Source of the DNA: Bacteroidota bacterium
Lineage (GTDB): Bacteria; Bacteroidota; Bacteroidia; Flavobacteriales_D; Crocinitomicaceae
DNA: 64,000 bases
Direction: 5' to 3'
NCBI GenBank assembly: GCA_030148165.1
Contig: JASBTZ010000003.1
Coordinates: 1,178,001 to 1,242,000 of the forward strand
Every line of letters starts with the position of its first letter. The first letter of the stretch is position 1. Below, one piece after another: positions 6,967 to 15,715 of the stretch. Position numbers and translations under genes: made by a program. The notes beneath the pieces are model-generated. The model did no database searches. It was not told the DNA's origin and saw nothing but the letters and a program-made list of their open reading frames with translations.

Positions 6967-8134
6967 TCCTTCAGAACATAGTCTGCCAGTATCATTTTCA
7001 ACTACGCTTAAGTATCTTATTGAGCAGGTTTTCGAAACAGTTTCGACGGTTGAAGAGCAGCAGGTAGACTTCAAAGAACTGATAAAGTTGATCCATTGTC
7101 ACCGTCTGGCAGCACTCGCTCAACACCGGATTAACCCTTCTGATCTACAGGTTAAAGAAGAACTTGATCAGATTTACTATTTCAACAAGATAGAACAGCT
7201 AAGGTCGCTTGCTGAACTTATTCGAATAGACTTAAAATTAAAAGACGTCGGTGTAGAGATCATGCCGATTAAGGGACATATTTTAAGTCAACTACTTTAC
7301 GCTGACCCCACCGAGCGAACCTCGCGGGATATTGATATTTTACTCAAACCAGCGGATGTTATAAAAAGCATCGAAGTTCTTCAACAAAACGGATACCATC
7401 TTGACACATTGTTTGACACGAATAAACAGCGTGAAGCAATTTTAAAGCATTACCACAATCTTGAACTACGTAACAAAGAAGAAGGATTCACGATTGAGGT
7501 CCACTGGCGATTGTCTGCTTCGCGAAGTTTCCGATTCGATTTGGAGAAAATCTGGAATCATGGGCAAACCATCGAAATTGGTGAAACGCGTTTACGATTA
7601 ATGCGCAAAGATGACCTGCTCGCTTATCTCTGTCTGCATGGAATGATGCATAGCTATTTCCGACTTCATTGGCTGGCAGATGTGAATAATTTACTGAACA
7701 AACTTGAAGAACAAGAATTCGATCAAATACGTAAAGAACTTGTCGGTTCAGAGCTTGAGATCTATTTTATTAGTACGCTATACCTCTTACATAAAATCGC
7801 GAATTACCCTTTATCACCTGAAATCGAAACCGCTATAAGTAAAAATAGATCGCGCGTGATTAAATTGTATGAAATCGCTGTGAAAGAAATAGCCGCAAAC
7901 AATTTCTTAACCGAACGGCCCCGTGATATCGGCTCCCGAATAAAGCGAACCTGGCACCACCATCGACTTCAATTTTTAACCGGGGGTGTTAAGGCATTCT
8001 TTAAAAGTATCTTCGGTAGAAATGTACGTCCACAGAATTGGAAGATCTTTGTTTTCCCGGACAGTATCTTCTTTCTTAATCATCTATTCTCAAGAATTAT
8101 TTGGGTATTCGGGAAGTTAAGTGGGCGTATTTAG
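6959..8134 (+). CDS. NTP_transf_5-like nucleotidyltransferase of the lasso cluster
   Basis: A 391 aa protein of the uncharacterised nucleotidyltransferase family often found in lasso and other RiPP clusters. The nucleotidyltransferase signature is seen as MPIKGH (Lys105-Gly106) followed by RTSRDIDILL with metal-binding Asp124 and Asp126. The rest is helical. In paeninodin-type clusters this gene accompanies the peptide kinase, and a role in adding to the phosphorylated C-terminal Ser has been proposed; here that is inference from context. Its ATG overlaps the B1 stop by 8 nt. The gap to the next gene is 70 nt, so the lasso operon probably ends here. Confidence 0.85.
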   Translation: MSNPSEHSLPVSFSTTLKYLIEQVFETVSTVEEQQVDFKELIKLIHCHRLAALAQHRINPSDLQVKEELDQIYYFNKIEQLRSLAELIRIDLKLKDVGVEIMPIKGHILSQLLYADPTERTSRDIDILLKPADVIKSIEVLQQNGYHLDTLFDTNKQREAILKHYHNLELRNKEEGFTIEVHWRLSASRSFRFDLEKIWNHGQTIEIGETRLRLMRKDDLLAYLCLHGMMHSYFRLHWLADVNNLLNKLEEQEFDQIRKELVGSELEIYFISTLYLLHKIANYPLSPEIETAISKNRSRVIKLYEIAVKEIAANNFLTERPRDIGSRIKRTWHHHRLQFLTGGVKAFFKSIFGRNVRPQNWKIFVFPDSIFFLNHLFSRIIWVFGKLSGRI

Positions 8135-8204
8135 CTGTTAATTATTCGAAAATCAATAAAAAGAGTCGTACAACGTTAAGGGAATGTATTAATATTGCAT
8201 CTGA

Positions 8205-8978
8205 ATGAGATCATTTCTCCAAATAAAATATGTTTTAATACTTCTGTTGACCTGTCTGTCAATAATTGGTCACTCCCAACGGAATGTTAAGGATTCTGCT
8301 ATCGGTACTGTATGGTTAAGTATCCAATACGGCTTAAGCTTAACGTCAGGAGACCTGGCGGATAGACATGGATATTTTAATTCCATTGGAGTCTATGGCG
8401 GCTACAAAACAAAAAAGAACTGGGTTTTCGGAGGTGAAGGCAATTTCCTTTTTGGCGGTGATGTTCGGGTTCCAAACCTATTTGATGGACTCACTGATTC
8501 GTATGGAAATATCACCGATCAGAATGGTGACATCGCCATTGTTGTAGTGTATTCCAGAGGAATGTATATTGATGCTTCCGTAGGGAAAATCATTCCTGTA
8601 TGGAGCCCGAATGAAAACTCCGGATTATATTTCAATTTCGGAGCAGGATATCTGGCACATAAAATCAGGGTTGAGACACAGGATCATGTTGTTCCTGAGC
8701 TGGAATTGGATTATCGTAAAGGTTATGACCGCCTAACTACGGGCTTCAACGCACAACAATTCATCGGTTATTCATACATGGCAAATCGAGGTTTTGTAAA
8801 CTTCTACGGTGGGTTTTACGTTATGGAAGGCTTCACTTTTAATCGAAGGACCATCTTCTTTGATCGTCCGGAAGAACCGGTATCTACTGATATGATGCTG
8901 GACCTGATTTATGGTGTAAAACTCGGGTGGTTAATACCGATCTACAAAAGAAAACCTAAAGAATATTATTTCAATTAG
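8205..8978 (+). CDS. Outer-membrane beta-barrel protein, function unknown
   Basis: A 257 aa protein with a clear N-terminal signal peptide (MRSFLQIKYVLILLLTCL... ending near HSQ at residues 23-25). It then has alternating glycine- and aromatic-rich strands such as NSIGVYGGYKTKKNWVFGGEGN and YFNFGAGYLAH, typical of a small outer-membrane barrel. No enzymatic motif was recognised. The stop overlaps the GTG start of waaA by one base (TAGTG), so it may be co-translated with the Kdo transferase gene. It is probably an outer-membrane protein, perhaps related to LPS or surface structure, but nothing in the sequence fixes the role. Confidence 0.7.
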   Translation: MRSFLQIKYVLILLLTCLSIIGHSQRNVKDSAIGTVWLSIQYGLSLTSGDLADRHGYFNSIGVYGGYKTKKNWVFGGEGNFLFGGDVRVPNLFDGLTDSYGNITDQNGDIAIVVVYSRGMYIDASVGKIIPVWSPNENSGLYFNFGAGYLAHKIRVETQDHVVPELELDYRKGYDRLTTGFNAQQFIGYSYMANRGFVNFYGGFYVMEGFTFNRRTIFFDRPEEPVSTDMMLDLIYGVKLGWLIPIYKRKPKEYYFN

Positions 8979-10198
8979 TGCGCCTGCTCTACGACATAGG
9001 AATTCGCTTTTTGGGATTGTCCATTCGGATTGCGTCTCTGTTCAATGAAAAAGCGAAACAATGGATAAGAGGTCGGAAGAACATGTATTCAAATCTTCCC
9101 GCTACAGAAGGTCGCAAAGTGGTATGGTTTCACTGCGCATCTTTGGGTGAGTTTGATCAGGGACTGCCTCTAATGAACAAGATCAAAGAGAGAAATCCGG
9201 AAGTATTTCTACTGGTTAGCTTCTTTTCTCCTTCGGGAATGGAACATTACAACAAAAGAAATCATCAGGTCGATCACGTTACTTACATACCGCTCGACAC
9301 AAATGCCAGAGCGACTAAATTTATCTCGACGTACAAGCCTGAGATCGTTTTCTTCGTGAAGTATGAATACTGGTCACGACACATATTTGCGGCTAAGAAA
9401 TCCGGAGCTAAAATCTATAATGTCAGTGGTTTATTCCGACCGGGACACCGATTCTTCAAATGGTACGGATCATACTTTCGCAAGACATTAAGAGCATTCG
9501 ATCACTTCTTTCTACAAACTGAAGAGTCTCAGGAATTACTCAAATCAATTAACATCTACAACACAAGTGTTACCGGTGATACCCGTTATGACAAAGTCAT
9601 TGACAACAAAAACAATATGACACCTGACGAAGCATTGGGAACTTTTGCACAGAATAAAGATGTACTCGTGATTGGCAGTTCCTGGCCCGAAGATGAACGC
9701 GTTTTACTTCCATTCATTAATCAATCGGATATTCGCGTAATTATTGCTCCGCATGACATTTCCGAACCGCATATCATTGGGATTGAGAAGAAACTAAGCA
9801 GACCATATGTTCGCTACACCGAGATAAATGATTCAGCTTCGAATGCAGATGTGATTATCCTGAATACAATTGGTCACCTAGCAAGTGCATATTATTATGG
9901 AAAAATAGCCTATGTGGGAGGTGGTTTTTCAGGGTCCCTTCATAACATACTTGAACCTGCAGTGTTCGGGCTTCCCGTTATTTTCGGCCCAAAATACAGT
10001 CGTTTTCCAGAGGCATCTGATTTCATTAAACATGGATTCGGGTTTTCAATTGATAATACCACCGCTTTTATTGAAGCGTATGACGAGATCCACAATAACC
10101 TGGAGAACATTAGCGCAAGAGAAGTTTCTTATGTCGAGTCACATTCAGGTGTAACTGACAAAATTCTTGAACACCTTAGTTCCAGCTCAGTACTCTAA
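8978..10198 (+). CDS. waaA: 3-deoxy-D-manno-octulosonic acid (Kdo) transferase
   Basis: Transfers Kdo from CMP-Kdo to lipid A precursor at the inner membrane. The 406 aa length fits the Bacteroidota family. Family motifs include WFHCASLGEFDQG (the GT-30 N-terminal motif), FVKYEYW, GDTRYDKV, IGSSWPEDE and YVGGGFSGSLHNILEPAVFGLPVIFGP. A hydrophobic N-terminal anchor is present. The GTG start overlaps the preceding stop (TAGTG); the protein begins MRLLYDIGIRFLGLSIRIA. The 3' end overlaps the convergent oxyR gene by 23 bases. Confidence 0.93.
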   Translation: MRLLYDIGIRFLGLSIRIASLFNEKAKQWIRGRKNMYSNLPATEGRKVVWFHCASLGEFDQGLPLMNKIKERNPEVFLLVSFFSPSGMEHYNKRNHQVDHVTYIPLDTNARATKFISTYKPEIVFFVKYEYWSRHIFAAKKSGAKIYNVSGLFRPGHRFFKWYGSYFRKTLRAFDHFFLQTEESQELLKSINIYNTSVTGDTRYDKVIDNKNNMTPDEALGTFAQNKDVLVIGSSWPEDERVLLPFINQSDIRVIIAPHDISEPHIIGIEKKLSRPYVRYTEINDSASNADVIILNTIGHLASAYYYGKIAYVGGGFSGSLHNILEPAVFGLPVIFGPKYSRFPEASDFIKHGFGFSIDNTTAFIEAYDEIHNNLENISAREVSYVESHSGVTDKILEHLSSSSVL

Positions 10199-11093
10199 TA
10201 TTTTCCTGTTTGCCTTGCTTAGCATATTTCAATTGAATGGTTCTAAGAATCTTTTCAATTGACTCCGTCTTATAATTTCGCTTATTAAAAACTCCGATAA
10301 TTTCACGAGCCGGGCGATCACCATTCTTTGATTCGATAACTCGCAGACCCTTTGTATTGTGAATCGAATAATATTCCGGAACCAGCGTATAGCCAGCGTG
10401 CATATCAACCATCTTTGTGAGTAATTCAATATTTCCACCCTCGTAGTTCCAATCTGACAATTCACTTCGACCGATGCCGCAAAAATTAACCATCTGAGTT
10501 CTTAGACAGTTCCCCTGCGTCAATAACCATGGATGAAGTTCCTCCAGGTCATCCGTTTCGATCACTTTACCTTTGATCTCCGGTACATATGCCTTGATTT
10601 CCTCACGATACAAAGGTATTGTTCGCACTTTTTGTTCATTATAAGGACCCGCCATGATGCCAAGGTCAATCTGATTTGCCTTTAAATTCTCAATGATTTG
10701 TTCGGTCTTCTGCTCTTCTATTTGAACCTCTATATTATCGAACTCATTCTTCCACTGCAAAAATAGATCGGGTATCATGTACGCGGATATTGTAGGAATA
10801 ATTGCAATCTTCAATCGCTCCGAATAGACTCCTTTAGCCTGTTCTTTGATGACATTGATTTTCGCATAATCCACCTTAAGATCATACAGAACAGGAAGTA
10901 ATTTTTCACCAAATGGTGTCAATGCTATGGGTGTCACAGAACGATCAAAAATTAAGTTGTCAAGGGCATCTTCCGCCTTTTTAATTTGCATCGATAACGT
11001 TGGTTGAGTAACGAAACACCTTTCACTCGCTCGGACGAAATGTTTCTCTTCTGCAAGGGCAATGATATAGTCGATCTGTTGGATAGATAGCAT
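10176..11093 (-). CDS. oxyR: LysR-family peroxide sensor OxyR
   Basis: A 305 aa LysR-type regulator. The N-terminal helix-turn-helix (MLSIQQIDYIIALAEEKHF; TQPTLSMQIKKAEDAL) is followed by the inducer domain. Two cysteines, Cys196 and Cys205, in NCLRTQMVNFC match in spacing and context the redox pair of E. coli OxyR (Cys199/Cys208), so this is a peroxide-sensing OxyR and not a generic LysR protein. It is divergent from a 2-Cys peroxiredoxin gene with 166 nt between the starts, the classic arrangement for a regulator and its target. Its 3' end lies inside the end of waaA. Confidence 0.92.
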   Translation of the reverse strand: MLSIQQIDYIIALAEEKHFVRASERCFVTQPTLSMQIKKAEDALDNLIFDRSVTPIALTPFGEKLLPVLYDLKVDYAKINVIKEQAKGVYSERLKIAIIPTISAYMIPDLFLQWKNEFDNIEVQIEEQKTEQIIENLKANQIDLGIMAGPYNEQKVRTIPLYREEIKAYVPEIKGKVIETDDLEELHPWLLTQGNCLRTQMVNFCGIGRSELSDWNYEGGNIELLTKMVDMHAGYTLVPEYYSIHNTKGLRVIESKNGDRPAREIIGVFNKRNYKTESIEKILRTIQLKYAKQGKQENIRVLSWN

Positions 11094-11133
11094 ATTGATT
11101 ATTTCTATTGTATTATAAAGTTAATCAATAAAT

Positions 11134-11159
11134 ACTATATGTAATTGTAGTTATATTTG
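11134..11159 (+). promoter_or_regulatory. Peroxiredoxin promoter: possible OxyR dyad plus -7 box
   Basis: TATATTTG at 11152-11159 matches the Bacteroidota -7 consensus TAnnTTTG and would start an mRNA with about 95 nt of leader before the ATG at 11260. Just upstream, 11134-11151 reads ACTATATGTAATTGTAGT, an imperfect inverted repeat with ACTA/TAGT ends, positioned as expected for an activator. Assignment to OxyR is inference from the divergent oxyR gene. No TTG was found at the usual -33 distance. Confidence 0.4.
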
Positions 11160-11259
11160 AACAAAAGAAAAATCGAATTGGATTTTACAATCATGGTTCA
11201 AACAATAATGAATTATTAATTTTATAAATCGAAAAACAAACACAATAAATACAAATAAA

Positions 11260-11892
11260 ATGGGAGTATTAGTAGGAAAAAAAGCACCGTCGTTTAAAGC
11301 GCCGGCAGTAGTAAACGGAGGAGAGATTGTAGAAGATTTCTCTTTGGATCAATACATAGGAAAGAACCACGTTGTTCTGTTCTTCTATCCAAAGGATTTT
11401 ACATTCGTTTGTCCATCAGAGCTACACGCGTTTCAATCAAAACTAGCTGAGTTTGAAGCTAGAGGAACGAAGGTAGTTGCATGTTCAACGGACACTGAGG
11501 AGTCTCATTGGGGTTGGCTGCAAGTACCTAAGGACAAAGGAGGTATTCAGGGAATCAAATACCCGATCATTGCAGATACAGCGAAAACGATCACGGAATC
11601 ATACGGAGTGATGTTCGGTGAGTATGACTACGATATGTCAGGTAATATGACAGCGAATGGGCCAATGATTGCATTCAGAGGTTTATTCCTTATCGACAAA
11701 GAAGGAATTGTTCAGCACCAATTAGTTAACAACCTGCCGCTCGGTCGAAATGTCGATGAAGCTATCCGTATGGTAGACGCATTACAATTCGTTGAGGAGC
11801 ACGGTGAAGTTTGCCCGGCTAACTGGCACAAAGGCGATGACGGTATGAAAGACACTTTTGAAGGTGTTGCTGATTATCTTGCAAATCATTAA
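11260..11892 (+). CDS. 2-Cys peroxiredoxin (AhpC/TSA family)
   Basis: A 210 aa typical 2-Cys peroxiredoxin that reduces hydrogen and alkyl peroxides in the cytosol. The peroxidatic Cys51 is in DFTFVCPSELHAF, and the resolving Cys185 is in GEVCPANWHKG near the C-terminus, the Prx1/AhpC arrangement. It stands divergent to oxyR, which suggests peroxide induction. It is monocistronic: an intrinsic terminator follows within 20 nt. No ahpF-like reductase gene is seen in the window. Confidence 0.95.
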   Translation: MGVLVGKKAPSFKAPAVVNGGEIVEDFSLDQYIGKNHVVLFFYPKDFTFVCPSELHAFQSKLAEFEARGTKVVACSTDTEESHWGWLQVPKDKGGIQGIKYPIIADTAKTITESYGVMFGEYDYDMSGNMTANGPMIAFRGLFLIDKEGIVQHQLVNNLPLGRNVDEAIRMVDALQFVEEHGEVCPANWHKGDDGMKDTFEGVADYLANH

Positions 11893-11910
11893 TCGCAAGT
11901 TTAGATAAGA

Positions 11911-11939
11911 AAAAGCCATCCTTCGGGATGGCTTTTTTT
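11911..11939 (+). terminator. Intrinsic terminator after the peroxiredoxin gene
   Basis: An 8 bp perfect stem AGCCATCC / GGATGGCT closes a TTCG tetraloop (11914-11933). It is preceded by A's and followed by a run of seven T's. The flanking A/T tracts make it bidirectional, so it can also serve the convergent NRAMP-like gene that ends at 11938. Confidence 0.92.
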
Positions 11940-13227
11940 ATGCGATCTGAATCCAAATATAATACAAAGCGAACCCGGTGAGGAATATAATTCCTAGAAT
12001 ACTTAATAGCCGCATTGCACCTCCAGGTCTTGCCTCTGGAGCGATATACTTTGAAACCAAACGATAGTTAATCACTGCGATTAAAGGAGCTATCAAGAAG
12101 CTGATCGTGGTGGCCAGATCAACCAGATCTTTTAAATGCTGAGCAAAGAAATAAATGATCGCAAATGATCCGGCTATCACAACCAGAAGTGATATCCTGT
12201 ATATTTCAGGTGTACTCGTAGTTTGCTTCTTTGCTTCGGAGTCTATTAGCTCAGAATCTTTACTCTTGTTGAAAAAAAGCAATTCCATACTTCGTTCAAG
12301 TCCACGTCCATAACCATCAAAAACGGTAATACAGGTACTGAACATAATAGAAAAGGCAGATGCGGCGATGATCAGATAACTCCAATCACCAATAAAGCCG
12401 GTGAACATATGTACTACCTCATTGGCAAAAGCTCCCCCCTTATCCGGTAGAGATTTACCACTTCCAAACAGCATATATGCCCCCAAGACAACAAAAAACA
12501 ACGATAGCACAGCCGACAACAAATAACCAAAGTTGAATTCTCTTCTCGATTCTCTCAGGCTCGGCTTATAACCTGTTTGCTTTATTCGCTCAACTGTCCA
12601 TAGACTGGTCCAGGCGCTTAAGTCAACAGCAGTCGGCATCCAGCCCATTAAAGCGATGATGAACAAAATGCTTGAGTCCTCAAAAATATCAGGTGCTTCA
12701 ACGGCTGCAAATTCACCCGAAGGACCTTGAATCAGTGCCAACACAAAAGCAAGAACGGTTGACAACAATAGCACTACTCCGACTATTTTAATAATTGAGT
12801 CAAGTGCTTTATAGCTTCCCAGCAGAAGTATAAATAGACAAAAAGCGAAAAGGATGACGGTTGACCAGATTCCCCAGCTCGCAATGCCAAATAAATTTTG
12901 AAGGAATCCGGACGTAACTGCTCCCACAGCAGCACTGACAAAGAACATACTTCCCAGCGTAATCAGGAAATAAAGCCACAGCATCCATCTTCCAACACGC
13001 TCATAACCGTCAATTATACTTTCGTTGTTCGCATTTGCATAACGGCTGCCGTATTCAAAGAAGGGATACTTAAACAGGTTGGCAGCTATGATAAAAGGGA
13101 TCAACGCAAATCCAAAATCAGCCCCGGCCCTCGTGCTTTGAACCAGGTGAGATACGCCTATAGCTGCACTCGCAAAAAGTAATCCAGGTCCAAGTGTTTT
13201 GAGAAATCGTTTAAAGCTGTTTTCCAT
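11938..13227 (-). CDS. NRAMP-related membrane transporter (divergent)
   Basis: A 429 aa integral membrane protein with about 11 hydrophobic segments, related to the NRAMP divalent-metal transporters by its N-terminus (LGPGLLFASAAIGVSHLVQSTRAGA). The canonical metal-site motif DPGN of helix 1 is replaced by AIGVSH. The MPH motif of helix 6 is replaced by MGWMPTAVDLSAW. It therefore belongs to a divergent NRAMP-related clade, and the substrate cannot be stated as Mn2+ or Fe2+. Its start directly follows the stop of the AtoE-like gene (0 nt gap), so the two form one operon. Confidence 0.8.
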   Translation of the reverse strand: MENSFKRFLKTLGPGLLFASAAIGVSHLVQSTRAGADFGFALIPFIIAANLFKYPFFEYGSRYANANNESIIDGYERVGRWMLWLYFLITLGSMFFVSAAVGAVTSGFLQNLFGIASWGIWSTVILFAFCLFILLLGSYKALDSIIKIVGVVLLLSTVLAFVLALIQGPSGEFAAVEAPDIFEDSSILFIIALMGWMPTAVDLSAWTSLWTVERIKQTGYKPSLRESRREFNFGYLLSAVLSLFFVVLGAYMLFGSGKSLPDKGGAFANEVVHMFTGFIGDWSYLIIAASAFSIMFSTCITVFDGYGRGLERSMELLFFNKSKDSELIDSEAKKQTTSTPEIYRISLLVVIAGSFAIIYFFAQHLKDLVDLATTISFLIAPLIAVINYRLVSKYIAPEARPGGAMRLLSILGIIFLTGFALYYIWIQIA

Positions 13228-14616
13228 CTAAAAGATTAATAAGGCACTTACAAAAATTAATATTCCCATACCCATTAACGCAAGTGTATAAGGTAAAATG
13301 GAAGTAGCTTTTAATCCGGTAATACCCAGTAAAGGTAGCGCCCAAAATGGTTGGAGCATATTCGTTAATTGGTCGCCATACGCCAGGGCCATTATGGATT
13401 TGGGAGCACTCACTCCTAACTCCAACGCTGCCTGAAGAATAATTGGTCCCTGAACCATCCACTGCCCGCCTCCACTAGGCACGAAGACGTTTACAATACC
13501 GGCACTAATGAACGTGAAAATTGGAAATGATGTCTCATTCGAAATTCCCACAAAGAAATCAGAGAATACTTGTACCAGTCCGGAGCCTGTCATGATCCCC
13601 ATGATTCCAAAGTAAAGTGGGAACTGAATTAATATCCCTGCTGCGCCACCAATAGCCTCATCGATCGCCTTCAAAAATGAGTTGATGTTGCGATGTAGAA
13701 CCAGACACAACGAAAATAGTAGAAGATTAAGATAATTTGGATTGATAAACCCAAATCCACTTTTTAAATAACCATTTACACTTAAATAGACTACGTAACT
13801 TCCTATTAATAATCCGAGTAACATCGGAAAAAATCGACCATTATCTAATCTCTCGGCTCCGCTTATTTTCGAAACATCACTCTTCCTTTCAGTTATTATT
13901 TCTGGTAGTTCAGTTGACTTTGATGATCTCTTTCCAATCATATACATGAAGACGGGTAAGATAATAACGACTCCTAACATTACGGAAATATTCATGCCGC
14001 CAAATATGGTGTCCGAGAAAGAAACCGGATCTGGAAATGCCGCGAGCTGTTCCTTGCTTACCACACCTTCCATTAACTCTGCTATATGCCCGCTTTCTGC
14101 TGCCTTTATTGGCGCATTACCGGAAATTCCTCCGTGCCAAACCATCAACCCGCTATATCCTGCAGCTCCGATTAAAGGGTAATTCAGCTTTATGCTATTT
14201 TTTGCCGCGTTCTCACCAACCTTTCGCGCTAATATTGCTCCAAATATTAATCCGAGTCCCCAATTGAACAATGATAAAGTAATAGTCAGAAAAGTCACGA
14301 TTCCAGCTGCACTGGCAGTAGAAACACAATACCTTGTTACATATTTTATGAACGAATCAACAGGTTTTGTCAATGCAAGTGCATGACCCAATACTAGCAT
14401 CAACATCATTTGGACTGCAAAAGCCAAAAGATCCTTCCGCCAAAGCCCTTGGTCTCCACCCCAGAAATTGGCCAATTCGATTATTCGATCAATTCCAGTT
14501 GCCTTGGAATCAGTCAGAAAATAGGCCAAAAGAAAAGTCACAAAAGTCAACACCAATGCAATCGTAAATGGTGTTGGTAACAGTGTTTTAAATAATTTCT
14601 CGACTGGGTTTCGCAT
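13228..14616 (-). CDS. Short-chain fatty acid transporter, AtoE family
   Basis: A 462 aa membrane protein with many hydrophobic helices. Family features of AtoE (short-chain fatty acid:H+ uptake) are visible: the N-terminus LPTPFTIALVLTFVTFLLAYFLT, the glycine-rich segment NWGLGLIFGAILARKVGE, WHGGISGNAPIKAA, and FVPSGGGQWMVQGP near the C-terminus. The likely substrates are butyrate or acetoacetate-type acids by family analogy. It is first in a two-gene operon with the NRAMP-related gene and is divergent from ribD with about 80 nt between starts. Confidence 0.85.
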   Translation of the reverse strand: MRNPVEKLFKTLLPTPFTIALVLTFVTFLLAYFLTDSKATGIDRIIELANFWGGDQGLWRKDLLAFAVQMMLMLVLGHALALTKPVDSFIKYVTRYCVSTASAAGIVTFLTITLSLFNWGLGLIFGAILARKVGENAAKNSIKLNYPLIGAAGYSGLMVWHGGISGNAPIKAAESGHIAELMEGVVSKEQLAAFPDPVSFSDTIFGGMNISVMLGVVIILPVFMYMIGKRSSKSTELPEIITERKSDVSKISGAERLDNGRFFPMLLGLLIGSYVVYLSVNGYLKSGFGFINPNYLNLLLFSLCLVLHRNINSFLKAIDEAIGGAAGILIQFPLYFGIMGIMTGSGLVQVFSDFFVGISNETSFPIFTFISAGIVNVFVPSGGGQWMVQGPIILQAALELGVSAPKSIMALAYGDQLTNMLQPFWALPLLGITGLKATSILPYTLALMGMGILIFVSALLIF

Positions 14617-14695
14617 TACTTTTCGGGTGGTCGGTCTGTCACGAATTTAATAAAGAAATTTACAAGAGTTTGGAATGAAACTCTATCTTCGTTTC

Positions 14696-15715
14696 ATGCA
14701 GGTCGATGAACAATTTATGCAACGCTGTATCCAGCTGGCAGAACTCGGAAGAGGACGCGTAGAACCTAACCCGCTGGTAGGTGCTGTAATTGTGCATCAA
14801 AATAAGATCATTGGAGAAGGATATCACCAGAAATACGGTGAAGCGCATGCTGAAGTAAATGCAATTAATTCAGTCGTGGATCAGTCCCTACTACAGGATG
14901 CAACAATTTATGTTAGTCTGGAACCATGCTCACATTTCGGCAAAACACCCCCCTGCTCCGATCTGATCATTCAATCTGGTATAAAGCAAGTGGTAATTGG
15001 AGCAAAAGATCCGAATCCTCAGGTGAATGGCAGTGGTATTGAAAAATTAAAAGAGGCAGGTCTTGAAGTCATAACCAATGTGTTGGAAGACGAATGCATT
15101 TTCCAAAACCGCAGGTTTTACACTTATTATTATAAAAAGCGACCATTTGTTTTTCTTAAATGGGCGCAAACCGAAAATGGATTTGTGGATGACAATGGAA
15201 AACAGAGCTGGATTTCAGCAGCTGAAGTAAAACCTATTGTTCACGAGTGGCGAAACCAAAATCAGGCAATTCTGGTTGGCAAAACGACTGTTGAAAGAGA
15301 CAATCCTGCATTAACTGTTCGCGAATTTAGTGGGCAAAACCCGATAAGAGTTATCATCGATCCTGAATGCGAATTATCAGGAAATCTGAAAGTGTTGGAT
15401 GGTGCCGTGGAGACCATTATTCTCAATCAAAAACGAGAATCTTCAGAAGATAAAATCAAGTATATTAAACTTGAAAATCTTGGGGTAGCAGACATACTTA
15501 AGAAGTTATATGAGATGGAAATTCAATCCGTTATGGTTGAAGGAGGTTCTTATACTTTATCGCAATTTATTCAGGAAGAACTTTGGGACGAAGCAAAAGT
15601 AATTGTAGCTCCTTCCGAAATTTCGAATGGAACCAAGGCACCTGTAATTGATATCACACCCCTGAGCATTGAAACTATAGTTAATAACCAGATCTATCAT
15701 TACCTTCACACATGA
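14696..15715 (+). CDS. ribD: Bifunctional riboflavin biosynthesis deaminase/reductase RibD
   Basis: Carries out the deamination and reduction steps after GTP cyclohydrolase II in riboflavin synthesis. The N-terminal cytidine-deaminase-like domain has the zinc motif HAEVNAI and PCSHFGKTPPC, with EPNPLVGAVIV upstream. The C-terminal reductase domain includes FLKWAQTENGFV, ILVGKTTVERDNPALTVR and VMVEGGSYTLSQF. An ATG at 14675 also fits the frame, but 14696 (MQVDEQFMQRC) is the better match to the family and follows TATCTTCG by 4 nt. The last 4 nt overlap the next ATG (ATGA). Confidence 0.93.
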   Translation: MQVDEQFMQRCIQLAELGRGRVEPNPLVGAVIVHQNKIIGEGYHQKYGEAHAEVNAINSVVDQSLLQDATIYVSLEPCSHFGKTPPCSDLIIQSGIKQVVIGAKDPNPQVNGSGIEKLKEAGLEVITNVLEDECIFQNRRFYTYYYKKRPFVFLKWAQTENGFVDDNGKQSWISAAEVKPIVHEWRNQNQAILVGKTTVERDNPALTVREFSGQNPIRVIIDPECELSGNLKVLDGAVETIILNQKRESSEDKIKYIKLENLGVADILKKLYEMEIQSVMVEGGSYTLSQFIQEELWDEAKVIVAPSEISNGTKAPVIDITPLSIETIVNNQIYHYLHT

